Source of the DNA: Sediminibacillus albus
Lineage (GTDB): Bacteria > Bacillota > Bacilli > Bacillales > Amphibacillaceae
NCBI RefSeq assembly: GCF_900101125.1
Contig: NZ_FNFL01000004.1
Location: 178,527-242,526, forward strand
Length of the DNA: 64,000 bases
Direction of reading: 5' to 3'
The notes beneath the pieces were generated by a model. That model had not been told where the DNA came from and searched no databases. It worked only from the letters and a program-made list of their open reading frames with translations. Every line of letters starts with the position of its first letter. Position 1 is the first letter of the stretch. Positions 24,943 to 33,699 of this stretch are shown here, in pieces. The position numbers were made by a program, and so were the translations under genes.

Positions 24943-25449
24943 TCAGTTTTTCATCCATAATTCCAGCAGCGGCCCATCTTCTGCAAATACAGGATCCTTG
25001 TTCGGGATAGGCAATTCTTTTATGTTTTTAAGGGCCTGGTCTCTTTCTTCTGGTTTTCCGGTCAGCAAATCATGCCCGCGTCCTTCCGGATAAGCGCCGA
25101 CAACTTTGAAGTCATTGCTCGCTTCTACCTTTTTATGGCCGACACCTGCCGGAATCACTACAACGTCTCCAGCAGCAACCTTGAGGTCTTTTCCTCTTTC
25201 GCCTCCGAATGTTAAGGTGGCGTGTCCGCTGATTACTCCTAAAACCTCGTGGGTATTACTGTGAAAATGATGGTAATCAAATACACTTCCTGTCCAGCTG
25301 TTCTTCCAATTATTACCGTTAAAAATCATTTCACAATCGACAATTCTATCTAGCAAAACTTGAGGGTAAACTAATAATGGTAAGTCTTGATTGTTGGGAA
25401 TCCTGCCATCGTCAGCAAATATAAATGTGGCAATCCTTTCTCCTGGCAT
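24943..25449 (-). CDS. yjlB: YjlB-like cupin protein
   Basis: This 168-residue single-domain cupin has metal-binding motif 1 in YHHFHSNTHEVLGVISG (about 58-74) and motif 2 in VIPAGVGHKKV (about 97-107). It resembles B. subtilis YjlB, whose reaction is not known to me. The N-terminus FIFADDGRIPNN and C-terminus PLLELW are family-like. GGAGTGATC lies close before the ATG. It is downstream of the DUF2935 gene on the same strand, about 100 bp apart. Confidence 0.82.
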   Translation of the reverse strand: MPGERIATFIFADDGRIPNNQDLPLLVYPQVLLDRIVDCEMIFNGNNWKNSWTGSVFDYHHFHSNTHEVLGVISGHATLTFGGERGKDLKVAAGDVVVIPAGVGHKKVEASNDFKVVGAYPEGRGHDLLTGKPEERDQALKNIKELPIPNKDPVFAEDGPLLELWMKN

Positions 25450-25556
25450 GTGATCACTCCTTCAGCTTAACTTATTCCACTAAAAAGGAGTCACGAAACC
25501 TAGGAAAGTATCTATATGACAGGTATCGATTGTGGAAGACAGGATACTCCCATGCT

Positions 25557-26366
25557 TTAATAAGGATCGAGCGTTCGGGGAGCAGCAGGATTGCAATTAG
25601 GCGATGAAGTGTTAGAAGCTTCAGCTAACTTGGTTAAATAGTAGCATTCCTCGCGGAACATATGATCAGCCATCAATCCCGAAAAAGTCCCAAGCACTGT
25701 TTCAGACAGTTCCATTTCTTCCAGCTCATGTAAGAAGGTTTTGAATAAATTGATTTCGACTTGGACATCGCTATTAAACTTGCTGAGGGCTGGAAAAGAA
25801 TCAAGATTGGCACGCAAATACCCCGTGAGCTCTATCGCTTTCAGGTAAAACTGGTCAAAATGTTTGCTGAAGTTTTTGCTTTTTTTCTTCAAGCGTTTCT
25901 CTACTCCATCTAAATTGTCATTAATTGCCCCAGCATGGCCGGAAGCATCTACAAGCCAAACTAGATGGTGATGGAGCTCATGAAAGATCGGAGGTTCTTC
26001 TCCTTGCTTTAAAAAGCTGATCACAAGCTGGTACTCTTCCAATTCATTTACCATGTGATTGATAAAGGTAGGAGTCAAGTGAATACCAATTTTTCCGGTT
26101 AAATGCCGTTTAATAATCGATAGTTTGAAGTCCTTCATTTGGTCGACGGCCGTTTCTGCTTGCTTAGTAAAAGCTATCACGTTTGTGCTGGTCAGCGCGT
26201 CCGTTTGTTGCAGGAGCTGGTCGAACGTTTCCACAAACGATCGGGCCTTCCGAATATCTCCGGTTTCGGAGGGATAGAGCGAATCGCGGATAAAGCGAGA
26301 GTGGTCTCCTAAAACCTGCAGCCAGAAGCGATGTTCAAACGAAGCACTTTTAATAAAATCACTCAA
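25557..26366 (-). CDS. DUF2935 family protein
   Basis: This 269-residue helical protein is made of two similar four-helix units. Each carries metal-ligand-like motifs: FEHRFWLQVLGDH near residue 10-22 and FHELHHHLVWLVDASGHAGAI near 130-150, with FREECYYLTKL at the end. DUF2935 proteins of Bacilli and Clostridia resemble ferritin-like di-metal folds, and their role is unknown. The TTG at 26366 is chosen because AAGGGAG is then 9 nt upstream; the ATG at 26375 directly abuts that site. The extreme C-terminus (SSPNCNPAAPRTLDPY) is low-complexity. Confidence 0.8.
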   Translation of the reverse strand: MSDFIKSASFEHRFWLQVLGDHSRFIRDSLYPSETGDIRKARSFVETFDQLLQQTDALTSTNVIAFTKQAETAVDQMKDFKLSIIKRHLTGKIGIHLTPTFINHMVNELEEYQLVISFLKQGEEPPIFHELHHHLVWLVDASGHAGAINDNLDGVEKRLKKKSKNFSKHFDQFYLKAIELTGYLRANLDSFPALSKFNSDVQVEINLFKTFLHELEEMELSETVLGTFSGLMADHMFREECYYLTKLAEASNTSSPNCNPAAPRTLDPY

Positions 26367-26634
26367 AAAACACATCTCCCTTATAGTAAGATATCAATTA
26401 AGTGTATTCAACCAAGTGCATAATATCACTCCCTTTTCGAGAACAAGCAATCCTCTGCCTTGTAGATGCTGGGACTGATAAGGATGGACAGCTCCGGGCC
26501 TCCAGTAGGGAGATTTCGGTAGAAAGTGGCAATTATAGACAAAATAAATTAGACTGGCAGTAGATGTATATTATTGTCTGTTTATTTCACATTATGAATT
26601 ATAATAGCTTTACTGTATAAAGGAGTTCTCCCCT

Positions 26635-27849
26635 ATGATTAAACGAAAAATTATACTAGCTGCCAGTATCCTTTTCCTGTTGTCGTTATTTGCTTGCAAC
26701 CAGCAGGAGAATGGGGCAGAAACAGAAACCTCCCCGGCCAACATGGGAAATGATACATCTGCATCTGAGGAAAATAAAGCGGCTGACGATTCAGCAAAAG
26801 AAAATGCTTCACAGGAGCAGAAGCAAGAAAGCCAGAAGTTAAGCATTACTGCAATTGGTGATATATTGGTCCATGCCTCTGTCTACAATGATGCGAAAAC
26901 AAAGGAAGGCTACGATTTTTTGCCGATGTTCGAAAAGGTCAAGCCATATCTGGGAGATACTTCGATCACAATGGCTAACCAGGAAACGATGATTGGCGGA
27001 GCTGACGTTGGTTTATCTGATTATCCGAGCTTTAATAGCCCATATGAAGTAGGAAATGCGCTGAAAGAAGTCGGGGTCGATATTGTAACCATCGCCAACA
27101 ACCATACCCTTGATAGGGGGGAGGAAGCTATTCAGAGTGCGATCAGCCACTGGGAAGATATTGATATGAGGTACACAGGAGCTTATAAGAGTAAAGAAGA
27201 TAGTGCTAACATACGCGTCCTGAGTACCGAAGCAGATATAAATGTCGCTTTTTTAAGCTATACTTACGGGACAAACGGTATCCCAGTGCCTGAGGGGAAG
27301 GATTACCTGGTTAATTATATTGATAAACAAAAAATTGTCGAAGATATAGAGAGCGCGAAGGAGCTTGCCGACGTGATTATTTTGAGCTATCACTTTGGTA
27401 CGGAGTATCAGGATATGCCGAGCAAGGAGCAGAAAGAACTCGTACAGTTAGCTGCTGACCACCATGTACATGCTGTAATTGGCCACCACCCCCATGTACT
27501 GCAGCCGGTCGATTGGGTGGAAGGAAAAGATGGCAATCGTACATTTGCTGCTTATTCGTTAGGCAATTTTCTATCTGGGCAAGACGAGTTTTACAATCAG
27601 ATCGGCGGAATATTGAAATTCGATATCGAAAAAATGGACGAGGAACAAGCAAAAGGCGGACAAGACTTCGAGGTGACAGCTCCCCGGTTCTTGCCTACGT
27701 ATGTGAAATTCACAGGCTGGAAAAATTTCAAGGTATTACCAATGTATCAATTAACAAACAACGAATTAGCCGATGCCCAGCTTCATTATCAGCAAGTCAA
27801 AGACCATATGTCTCAATGGGTACCTGAATTGAAATTTATTGAAGAATAA
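26635..27849 (+). CDS. CapA family (PGA_cap) lipoprotein
   Basis: This 404-residue protein has a lipoprotein signal (KRKIILAASILFLLSLFAC, lipobox LFAC) and an acidic low-complexity linker (about 22-70). A calcineurin-like metallophosphatase domain of the CapA/PgsA type follows. Metal-site motifs are AIGDILVH (about 81), NQETMIGG, IANNHTLDRG, SYHFGTEY and IGHHPHVLQPV. CapA/PgsA proteins take part in poly-gamma-glutamate polymer synthesis or handling. No pgsB/pgsC homologues are adjacent, so this stand-alone copy may have another envelope role. Confidence 0.87.
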   Translation: MIKRKIILAASILFLLSLFACNQQENGAETETSPANMGNDTSASEENKAADDSAKENASQEQKQESQKLSITAIGDILVHASVYNDAKTKEGYDFLPMFEKVKPYLGDTSITMANQETMIGGADVGLSDYPSFNSPYEVGNALKEVGVDIVTIANNHTLDRGEEAIQSAISHWEDIDMRYTGAYKSKEDSANIRVLSTEADINVAFLSYTYGTNGIPVPEGKDYLVNYIDKQKIVEDIESAKELADVIILSYHFGTEYQDMPSKEQKELVQLAADHHVHAVIGHHPHVLQPVDWVEGKDGNRTFAAYSLGNFLSGQDEFYNQIGGILKFDIEKMDEEQAKGGQDFEVTAPRFLPTYVKFTGWKNFKVLPMYQLTNNELADAQLHYQQVKDHMSQWVPELKFIEE

Positions 27850-27874
27850 CTTTGTTAACTTAAGCAGTTTATCT

Positions 27875-27903
27875 AAAGACTTGGGAATCCAAGTCTTTAT
27901 TTT
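27875..27903 (+). terminator. Intrinsic terminator of the capA-like gene
   Basis: AAAGACTTGG and CCAAGTCTTT flank a four-base loop (GAAT), followed by ATTTTG. Confidence 0.8.
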
Positions 27904-28155
27904 GCGGCGCTAACTATTTTCCGGAAAAGCTTTTCCCGCTTCCGGGGTACCGATCAGCATATCAACATGGACTATGGTACTCCCTCCATTTTATTTAGGT
28001 TCATAAAAATCATCCCACGACATAGGATTATTACACTTGCTGCTGCTAAGCAGGATAAGTAAACGCGGTGTGAAGGAAATTTTTTATGTAAAAATCTCCT
28101 TTTTTTGATATGATGAATGCTGTATATAAAATGGCCGTTTAAAGGAGAGCTTATG

Positions 28156-28971
28156 ATGAAATGGAAAAATATTTACCGGGGCATGCTGATGGGTGCTAGT
28201 GATGTAGTACCCGGTGTCAGCGGAGGAACAATCGCGGTAATTCTTGGTATCTATGATGAACTTATTACTGCTATCAATGGCTTTCTCAGCAAGGATTGGA
28301 AAAAACATTTAGGTTTCCTGATTCCTTTAGGGATAGGTGTAGTTATTTCCGTTCTCGCTTTAGCCAATCTTATTGAGTGGTTGTTCGAAAACCATCCAGG
28401 CCCAACTCAGTTTTTCTTTCTGGGCCTCATTATCGGTGTATTGCCGTTTTTATTCAGTAAGGCTGATGCCAGGCATTCATTTTCAGCCAGACATGTATTG
28501 CTGCTGTTGATAGGTGCATTGCTTGTCGCTTCAATGGTATTCTTTCAATTAGAGGAATCAGGACCAATTGAGCAGTTGGACATCGGTTCCTATCTGTTTT
28601 TGTTTTTTGCTGGGTTTATTGCCAGCAGTGCGATGATACTTCCGGGAATCAGTGGTTCATTCATTCTTTTAATTATCGGTGCTTATACAACAGTTATTAA
28701 TGGGATATCGAATTTGCAATTAGATATTATTGCGGTAGTTGGTATAGGTATCGTGCTTGGGATTATTATTATGAGTAAGCTGATTCATTACTTTTTAGCG
28801 AAGTATCCTATCGGAACCTATGCTCTGGTGATAGGCCTTGTGATTGGATCGGTGGTTGTCATTTTTCCAGGCTGGCCGCAAAATTGGCCAAGCCTATTGG
28901 CTTGTATTATTACTTTTGCCGCGGGTTTGGTTTCAGCTGTTACGCTTGGGAGGTTTGAATATAAATCGTAA
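28156..28971 (+). CDS. popT: DUF368 family undecaprenyl phosphate translocase (PopT-like)
   Basis: This 271-residue protein has about eight membrane segments and the N-terminal signature RGMLMGASDVVPGVSGGTIAVI (cited as GASDVVPGVSGGTIA), repeated in MILPGISGSFILLIIGAY. This internal repeat is diagnostic of DUF368. Members of this family have been shown elsewhere to recycle undecaprenyl phosphate across the membrane. ATGs at 28153 and 28156 are both possible; AAAGGAG is 8 nt before the second. The gene lies upstream of ydbP, about 70 bp away, in the same direction. Confidence 0.88.
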   Translation: MKWKNIYRGMLMGASDVVPGVSGGTIAVILGIYDELITAINGFLSKDWKKHLGFLIPLGIGVVISVLALANLIEWLFENHPGPTQFFFLGLIIGVLPFLFSKADARHSFSARHVLLLLIGALLVASMVFFQLEESGPIEQLDIGSYLFLFFAGFIASSAMILPGISGSFILLIIGAYTTVINGISNLQLDIIAVVGIGIVLGIIIMSKLIHYFLAKYPIGTYALVIGLVIGSVVVIFPGWPQNWPSLLACIITFAAGLVSAVTLGRFEYKS

Positions 28972-29039
28972 CAGGCGGAAAACTTGAATATATGAAAGAC
29001 GAATGGTAGTTTTATTGCAAAAGAAAGGAGATGTTGATA

Positions 29040-29360
29040 ATGGAAGAGATTAAAACACATGATCAATTTAATGATATTATAAATTCTGCAGAACCAGTCA
29101 TTATTAAATTTTATGCGGATTGGTGTCCGGATTGTAAGCGAATGGATATGTTCATCGGTGAGATACTTGAGGAATATAAGCAGTATAAGTGGTATCAGAT
29201 TAATAATGATGAAGTCAGTGGAATTGCCGAAGAGCATGAAGTAATGGGGATACCGAGCTTGTTGATTTTCCAAAATGGCGAAAAACTTGCCCACCAGCAC
29301 AGCGCGAATACCAAAACTCCTGAGCAAGTAGAAGAGTTTCTAGGGCAACAGCTAGGTTAA
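29040..29360 (+). CDS. ydbP: YdbP-like thioredoxin-fold protein
   Basis: This 106-residue thioredoxin domain has active site FYADWCPDCKRM (about 24-35) and the cis-proline loop VMGIPSLLIF. It closely resembles B. subtilis YdbP in length and in the segment DMFIGEILEEY. The WCPDC active site suggests a reductant or chaperone role in the cytosol. ATG 29040 is preferred to ATG 29031, which abuts the AAAGGAG site. A terminator follows immediately. Confidence 0.88.
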   Translation: MEEIKTHDQFNDIINSAEPVIIKFYADWCPDCKRMDMFIGEILEEYKQYKWYQINNDEVSGIAEEHEVMGIPSLLIFQNGEKLAHQHSANTKTPEQVEEFLGQQLG

Positions 29361-29371
29361 CATGTTGAGAG

Positions 29372-29400
29372 CCTTGTCGCTAAAGCGGCGGGGTTTTTTA
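29372..29400 (+). terminator. Intrinsic terminator of ydbP
   Basis: CCTTGTCGC (29372-29380) pairs with GCGGCGGGG (29385-29393) using several G-U pairs, followed by six T residues. Confidence 0.8.
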
Positions 29401-29433
29401 ATAGCAAAAATTAGTACATAGGGGTTGGTTTTA

Positions 29434-29940
29434 TTGATAAGATTGGCGGAAAAAGCTGATTTAAACAGGATTATGGAAATCGTCAAAGCTTCTGTCAAGG
29501 TTATGAATGAGCAGGGAAACTTTCAATGGAGTGAAGATTACCCGTTAGAATCGCATTATCTATCCGATATGGAGAACGGCGAACTATACGTAATCATACA
29601 GAGCGGCCTGATAGCAGGCACTGCTGCCATCAGTGAAAAGGAGCATGACGAATACCCGTTGATTAACTGGCGCAGCTCTCAAAAGGCTCTGACCATTAAG
29701 AGAGTTGCTATTGACCCGATATGCCGCGGCAAAGGAATGGCTAGTGCATTGTATCAATACGCAGAAAAAGTAGCCCGCGAAAAGAAGCTAAACTATTTAA
29801 AAACAGACACGTTTGCCAAAAATATGGCTGCCCAAAAACTATTCAGGGCGAACGGCTATCATTATGTCCAAGCAAGACCTGTACAAGAAAAAGCGGATTC
29901 GCTTTATTATTATGACAAACTATTGGCTTCATCGAATTAA
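29434..29940 (+). CDS. GNAT family N-acetyltransferase
   Basis: This 168-residue acetyltransferase starts with IRLAEKADLNRIMEI and has LTIKRVAIDPICRGKGMASAL as its acetyl-CoA-binding strand and loop (cited as VAIDPICRGKGMASAL), then DTFAKNMAAQKLFRANGY. The substrate is unknown. The TTG at 29434 has ATAGGGG 9 nt upstream; the TTG at 29425 would abut it. The gene stands between the ydbP terminator and the convergent yknX-like gene. Confidence 0.85.
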   Translation: MIRLAEKADLNRIMEIVKASVKVMNEQGNFQWSEDYPLESHYLSDMENGELYVIIQSGLIAGTAAISEKEHDEYPLINWRSSQKALTIKRVAIDPICRGKGMASALYQYAEKVAREKKLNYLKTDTFAKNMAAQKLFRANGYHYVQARPVQEKADSLYYYDKLLASSN

Positions 29941-30057
29941 ACAGGAGTGTAGTTTAGAAGGGCAGAAGATAAGGATTGAATCTTCTGCCTCCCCTCGTAA
30001 AGTGTACATGCATCACAGCGATTAGGCTCTATTCCCTAATCAATAGCCGAAACTTTC

Positions 30058-31293
30058 CTACCGGGAAGCAATCCCAGTTAAAAAAGCTGCTTTCTTAAAA
30101 GAGCCTTTTTCTTGATGAAGAATTTTTCTCCACGGCACAAGATTTTCCTTGATAGGAGTAATAAATTTAGTGCCATGATAAAGTTTCACGTCTTGATGGT
30201 CGGCAATCCATTCGCCGCTTTCTGCCCCTGACTCAATCTCTTGATATATATCCATGCTAAGGCCAAGCTCGATAGGCCTCAGCTCAAGGGTTCCATCCTG
30301 ATTCATGATCCAGAGAGAGGGCGATAATCCCTCTCTATCAAGCTGCCTAGTGAACACCGTCGGGGTTTTCAGTGCCTGGTCTGTAATGATTTCCATATTG
30401 GCGTGATAGCCTGCTAACAAAGGATCTTCTGTTTCTTCCAGTTGCACGTGAAGCCCGTATTTACTGGTTTTTTCAGTGTCTATTTGTTCAGGAATGTCTT
30501 CGATTGCTTCGACCGTTCCTTCTGTTTGTATCGCTGGATCCTGCAAGGAGATATTTACTTCCATGCCAGATTCAACCACCTTTCGCTGGCTTTCTGTCAG
30601 TTCCCCCTCTATCCGGAACTCTTCGCTGGCAATCGAAATAACTGGATTTTTTAAGGTTTCTTTAACGTCTGTAACCGTGCCGGCAACTGGACTTTCAACA
30701 GTGATGAGATCACCGCCGGAAGCCAGCTCTGCTTGTTGAGCTTCTATAGAATCGAGTTCTGCTTGTTTGCTCGCAAGCTCTAACTCCTTTTCGGTGATGT
30801 ATTGTTCTTTTAAGTATTCTATTTCCTCATAGGAAGGCGGTTCAGCTTCCGGCTGATCATCATTTTCCAACACAGGCGGCAGGACAGAAGCTTCTGAAAC
30901 TTGATAAGCGGAAATTTCCGTTATCGAACGTTGGATTGCAGAAATTTCTGCGGCTAATTTGTCTCCATCTTGTTGAAGCTGCTTTTCTGTACGCTGGTAA
31001 TCCCTTACATGAAACTCATACAAGCTGTCTCCTTGCTTTACTTGATCTCCCTTCTGGACAAGAAATTGGGAGAACTGCCCTTGTTCAGCATCGAAATATA
31101 CCGGAGTATGCTCTACAGGCGCCACTACTCCAGCGGCTATTGTTGTTTCATATAAATCGTGAGGAAAGATTTGCGACCAATCTTTAATATAAGAGATTCT
31201 GGCAACTTCGTCATCTGTATCAATCACGAGTAGCACAATATTAATAACGGTCAACAAGGCTGCCGATAAAAGCAAAATCCTTTTTTTCAGCAT
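30058..31293 (-). CDS. YknX-like membrane-fusion (adaptor) protein
   Basis: This 411-residue protein has an N-terminal membrane anchor (about 5-25), then a lipoyl-type half (PVYFDAEQGQFSQFLVQKGDQVKQGDSLYEF) and a long coiled coil (about 100-195, rich in E, Q and K). The second lipoyl half is ESPVAGTVTDVKETL, with a beta-barrel region beyond. This is the architecture of HlyD/AcrA/YknX adaptors. A Yip1-type gene immediately upstream gives a YknW-YknX order. No ATPase or permease is adjacent; a MacB-type ATPase/permease pair is at 19441-21472. Confidence 0.82.
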   Translation of the reverse strand: MLKKRILLLSAALLTVINIVLLVIDTDDEVARISYIKDWSQIFPHDLYETTIAAGVVAPVEHTPVYFDAEQGQFSQFLVQKGDQVKQGDSLYEFHVRDYQRTEKQLQQDGDKLAAEISAIQRSITEISAYQVSEASVLPPVLENDDQPEAEPPSYEEIEYLKEQYITEKELELASKQAELDSIEAQQAELASGGDLITVESPVAGTVTDVKETLKNPVISIASEEFRIEGELTESQRKVVESGMEVNISLQDPAIQTEGTVEAIEDIPEQIDTEKTSKYGLHVQLEETEDPLLAGYHANMEIITDQALKTPTVFTRQLDREGLSPSLWIMNQDGTLELRPIELGLSMDIYQEIESGAESGEWIADHQDVKLYHGTKFITPIKENLVPWRKILHQEKGSFKKAAFLTGIASR

Positions 31294-31295
31294 GA

Positions 31296-31979
31296 TTATA
31301 TTCCTCCTTCCGTTATTAGACGAACGAGATAAAGACCATCAGAGGATATGATAGCTGTAATCAGCCAATAGAAAACATGAAGTAAGATAACGCCTGTCCA
31401 TACCCACCGTTTTCGAACCCTTGAAAGCCGGGATATAAATTTCACTTGAAAGCCGATAATCCATAATTGAAAAAGAGAAATCGCACCAAAAAAATAAATG
31501 AAGAAAGGAATGTCCGTGACGTAGGAAGCGATAATGCCAAACGATAACGGAGACACATACCACTCTAATCCAGCGTATAGGAACAAAGGAATCCAGAGCA
31601 GCCTTTCAAGCAGCATGATAAACAAAACGGATAACTGCATAATCAACAATTTTTGGTAATGGATTTGATAAGCAAACCGAAATAAAAGAGTGGGTATGAA
31701 TAAAACAAATAAACCAAATAATAGGGCATAAACTGATTTCCCTGCCATAAACCAAACTTTTGTTAATTCATAATCAACTGGTGATAAATCTTGAACATGA
31801 TTAGACAATGGATCTGAACCTATTCCCAGCCAACCGGTCCATCCATATAAAAGGATAGTCAACCCGAGGAGCGAAAGAATTAGTTTGTAAATGTTAGTGA
31901 TTTTTTCAGCCTCTTGAATTCTAAAGAGGTGGTCTTCTGTATGTAAGAACAACTTGAATAAATTGCTATGATAAACCAT
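31296..31979 (-). CDS. YknW-like Yip1-family membrane protein
   Basis: This 227-residue protein has about five membrane segments (near 33-52, 80-103, 115-140, 150-172 and 195-215) and a short cytoplasmic N-terminus. Its start, SNLFKLFLHTEDHLFRIQEAEK, and its helix layout resemble the Yip1 proteins encoded next to adaptors in yknWXYZ-type operons. In B. subtilis YknW helps assembly of the YknXYZ exporter, which protects against the SdpC toxin. The adaptor start follows 2 bp after this stop, so the two are coupled. Assignment rests partly on this context. Confidence 0.65.
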   Translation of the reverse strand: MVYHSNLFKLFLHTEDHLFRIQEAEKITNIYKLILSLLGLTILLYGWTGWLGIGSDPLSNHVQDLSPVDYELTKVWFMAGKSVYALLFGLFVLFIPTLLFRFAYQIHYQKLLIMQLSVLFIMLLERLLWIPLFLYAGLEWYVSPLSFGIIASYVTDIPFFIYFFGAISLFQLWIIGFQVKFISRLSRVRKRWVWTGVILLHVFYWLITAIISSDGLYLVRLITEGGI

Positions 31980-32223
31980 GGAGTCATCCCCTGTAAGATA
32001 GATTATTCTATTATTCTATCTTAACTTTCCAAAAAATTCTAACAGATTTACAAAATTCGGTGAAAGTCTTACTGCTTCTTTATAGATAAATAATATTCCC
32101 ACACGAAAATTAATTGTCTTTCCGGTCTTTGTTTGGAATAAGAAGTTTTAAAATAACCGTTTGGTTTTCTCGTCATAAAGGAATGGAAGAATGGAAAGAG
32201 AAGTGGAAAGTGAGTGACAATCA

Positions 32224-33144
32224 ATGAATAAAATCGACAAAGCATTGTTTTTATTTAACGGAAACCAGAAAAAAGAGGAAATGGAGCAAAAACTTAGCCA
32301 AACAGTGCCAGTTTTGGCAAAAGATATAGAGCGGTTATATGTCGTACAAACCAAAAGCTTATCGCATTTGCAGGAAACTTGTAAGCATTATGCCGACAGC
32401 GTCGATATTATCATTATCCTTGGTGGTGATGGCACGGTTCATGAATGTGTGAATGCTATTGCTTCATTGAAAAAGCGACCGGCGCTTGCAGTATTGCCAG
32501 GAGGGACCTGCAATGATTTCAGCAGGATGCTGGGGATGCCGCAAAATTTAAATCAAGCGGCAAGAGCACTTGTCAATGGGCAAGTAAGAGCGGTTGATAT
32601 CGGCCATTCGAATGACCGATATTTCTTGAATTTCTGGGGAATCGGGCTTGTCACGGAAACTTCTGTGAATATTGATAGGGAGCAAAAAAACCGTTTTGGT
32701 GTATTAAGTTATTTTCTAAGCACATTGAGGACGATTAACCAGGCAGTTCCTTTCACTTATAAAGTAACGGCAGGCGGCGAGGAAAAGCAGGGTGAAGCTG
32801 TTTTAATTATGATATTAAACGGTAAATTTCTTGGAACACAGGAAATCCCTGTTCATTCAATTGATGTTCAAGATGGAAAATTAGATTTATTAATAGTGAA
32901 AAATTCGAGCCTGACCATGTTTAAGGAATTGATGTTGATAAATCAAGGGGACGTCGATCCCGATGCATTGACCGAACTTTCCCATTTACAAGCAGAGCAA
33001 ATAGTAGTGGAATCAACAGAAGAACGAGAAATTGATATGGATGGAGAAATTCATGGATCAACACCTGCATCGATACAGGTACTGCCTGCTTATTTAAAGA
33101 TGGTGTTCGTGGATAGTTATGGAAAAAATAATTTTCATGTTTAA
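32224..33144 (+). CDS. ytlR: YtlR-like lipid kinase (diacylglycerol kinase catalytic family)
   Basis: This 306-residue kinase has the nucleotide-binding motif IIILGGDGTVHECVNAI (about 58-74) and LAVLPGGTCNDFSRMLG (about 84-100). These are the conserved elements of the DagK/YegS/sphingosine-kinase fold. C-terminal DGKLDLLIVKNSS and EIDMDGEIHG complete the family pattern. It probably phosphorylates a lipid such as diacylglycerol; the substrate is not certain. The start follows a GAAAGTGAG-like site. A lipoprotein gene lies 65 bp downstream in the same direction. Confidence 0.85.
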   Translation: MNKIDKALFLFNGNQKKEEMEQKLSQTVPVLAKDIERLYVVQTKSLSHLQETCKHYADSVDIIIILGGDGTVHECVNAIASLKKRPALAVLPGGTCNDFSRMLGMPQNLNQAARALVNGQVRAVDIGHSNDRYFLNFWGIGLVTETSVNIDREQKNRFGVLSYFLSTLRTINQAVPFTYKVTAGGEEKQGEAVLIMILNGKFLGTQEIPVHSIDVQDGKLDLLIVKNSSLTMFKELMLINQGDVDPDALTELSHLQAEQIVVESTEEREIDMDGEIHGSTPASIQVLPAYLKMVFVDSYGKNNFHV

Positions 33145-33209
33145 CAAAGCTTTAAATGAGATATAGACAAGTGCGTTAAAAAAAGAGACATTTTGGAGGA
33201 GGATTCAAC

Positions 33210-33641
33210 ATGAGAAAAAGCATACTTATGGTGTTAATGCTAAGTCTTCTATTACTACTGGCAGCTTGCGGCGGCAGTGATGATGAATCTGGAGAGACGA
33301 AGCAGGAGAACGAGCAAAACCAAACAGAACAAACAACAGGCGGTGACGAGTCGTCGGAAAGCCCGGAAAGCTCTGAAGCCGATAATACGCTTGATATTGC
33401 TGCAACAGATTTTGAATTTGACCAAGAGGAATATACAGTACAAAGCGGAGAAGAAGTAACTATTAACCTAACAAGCGAGGAAGGCATGCACGGCCTTGCG
33501 ATTGATGAATTCGACGTAAATATTGAAGAAGAGGGAACAGCTACATTTACTCCGGAAGAGCCAGGAGAGTATGAAATTTATTGCAGTGTCCCTTGCGGGG
33601 AAGGCCATGCCAATATGAAATCAACGTTAGTCGTTCAATAA
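33210..33641 (+). CDS. Cupredoxin lipoprotein with a CuA-type motif
   Basis: This 143-residue protein has a lipoprotein signal (KSILMVLMLSLLLLLAAC), an acidic linker (about 20-60) and a single cupredoxin domain. The domain has His in GMHGLAIDEF and the loop CSVPCGEGHANM, whose C-x3-C-x3-H-x2-M spacing is that of the dinuclear CuA site of cytochrome oxidase subunit II and nitrous oxide reductase. The conserved glutamate between the cysteines is Val here. It has no transmembrane helices apart from the lipid anchor and no oxidase genes nearby, so it may be a free electron carrier or a copper chaperone. GGAGGA precedes the ATG. Confidence 0.82.
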   Translation: MRKSILMVLMLSLLLLLAACGGSDDESGETKQENEQNQTEQTTGGDESSESPESSEADNTLDIAATDFEFDQEEYTVQSGEEVTINLTSEEGMHGLAIDEFDVNIEEEGTATFTPEEPGEYEIYCSVPCGEGHANMKSTLVVQ

Positions 33642-33658
33642 AGCTAGTGCATTCTAAA

Positions 33659-33698
33659 AAGAATTTCCGGACTTTTTTATCCGGAAATTCTTTTTTTG
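33659..33698. terminator. Bidirectional intrinsic terminator
   Basis: AAGAATTTCCGG and CCGGAAATTCTT form a 12-bp stem with a T-run, between the cupredoxin gene and the convergent methyltransferase gene. Confidence 0.92.
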
Positions 33699-33699
33699 T

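Noticed and set aside
25450..25520. Sigma-B promoter for the yjlB-like gene
   Set aside because: GTTTCG and GGAATA are present at roughly the right spacing on the minus strand, but the -10 lacks GGG, so the match is too poor.
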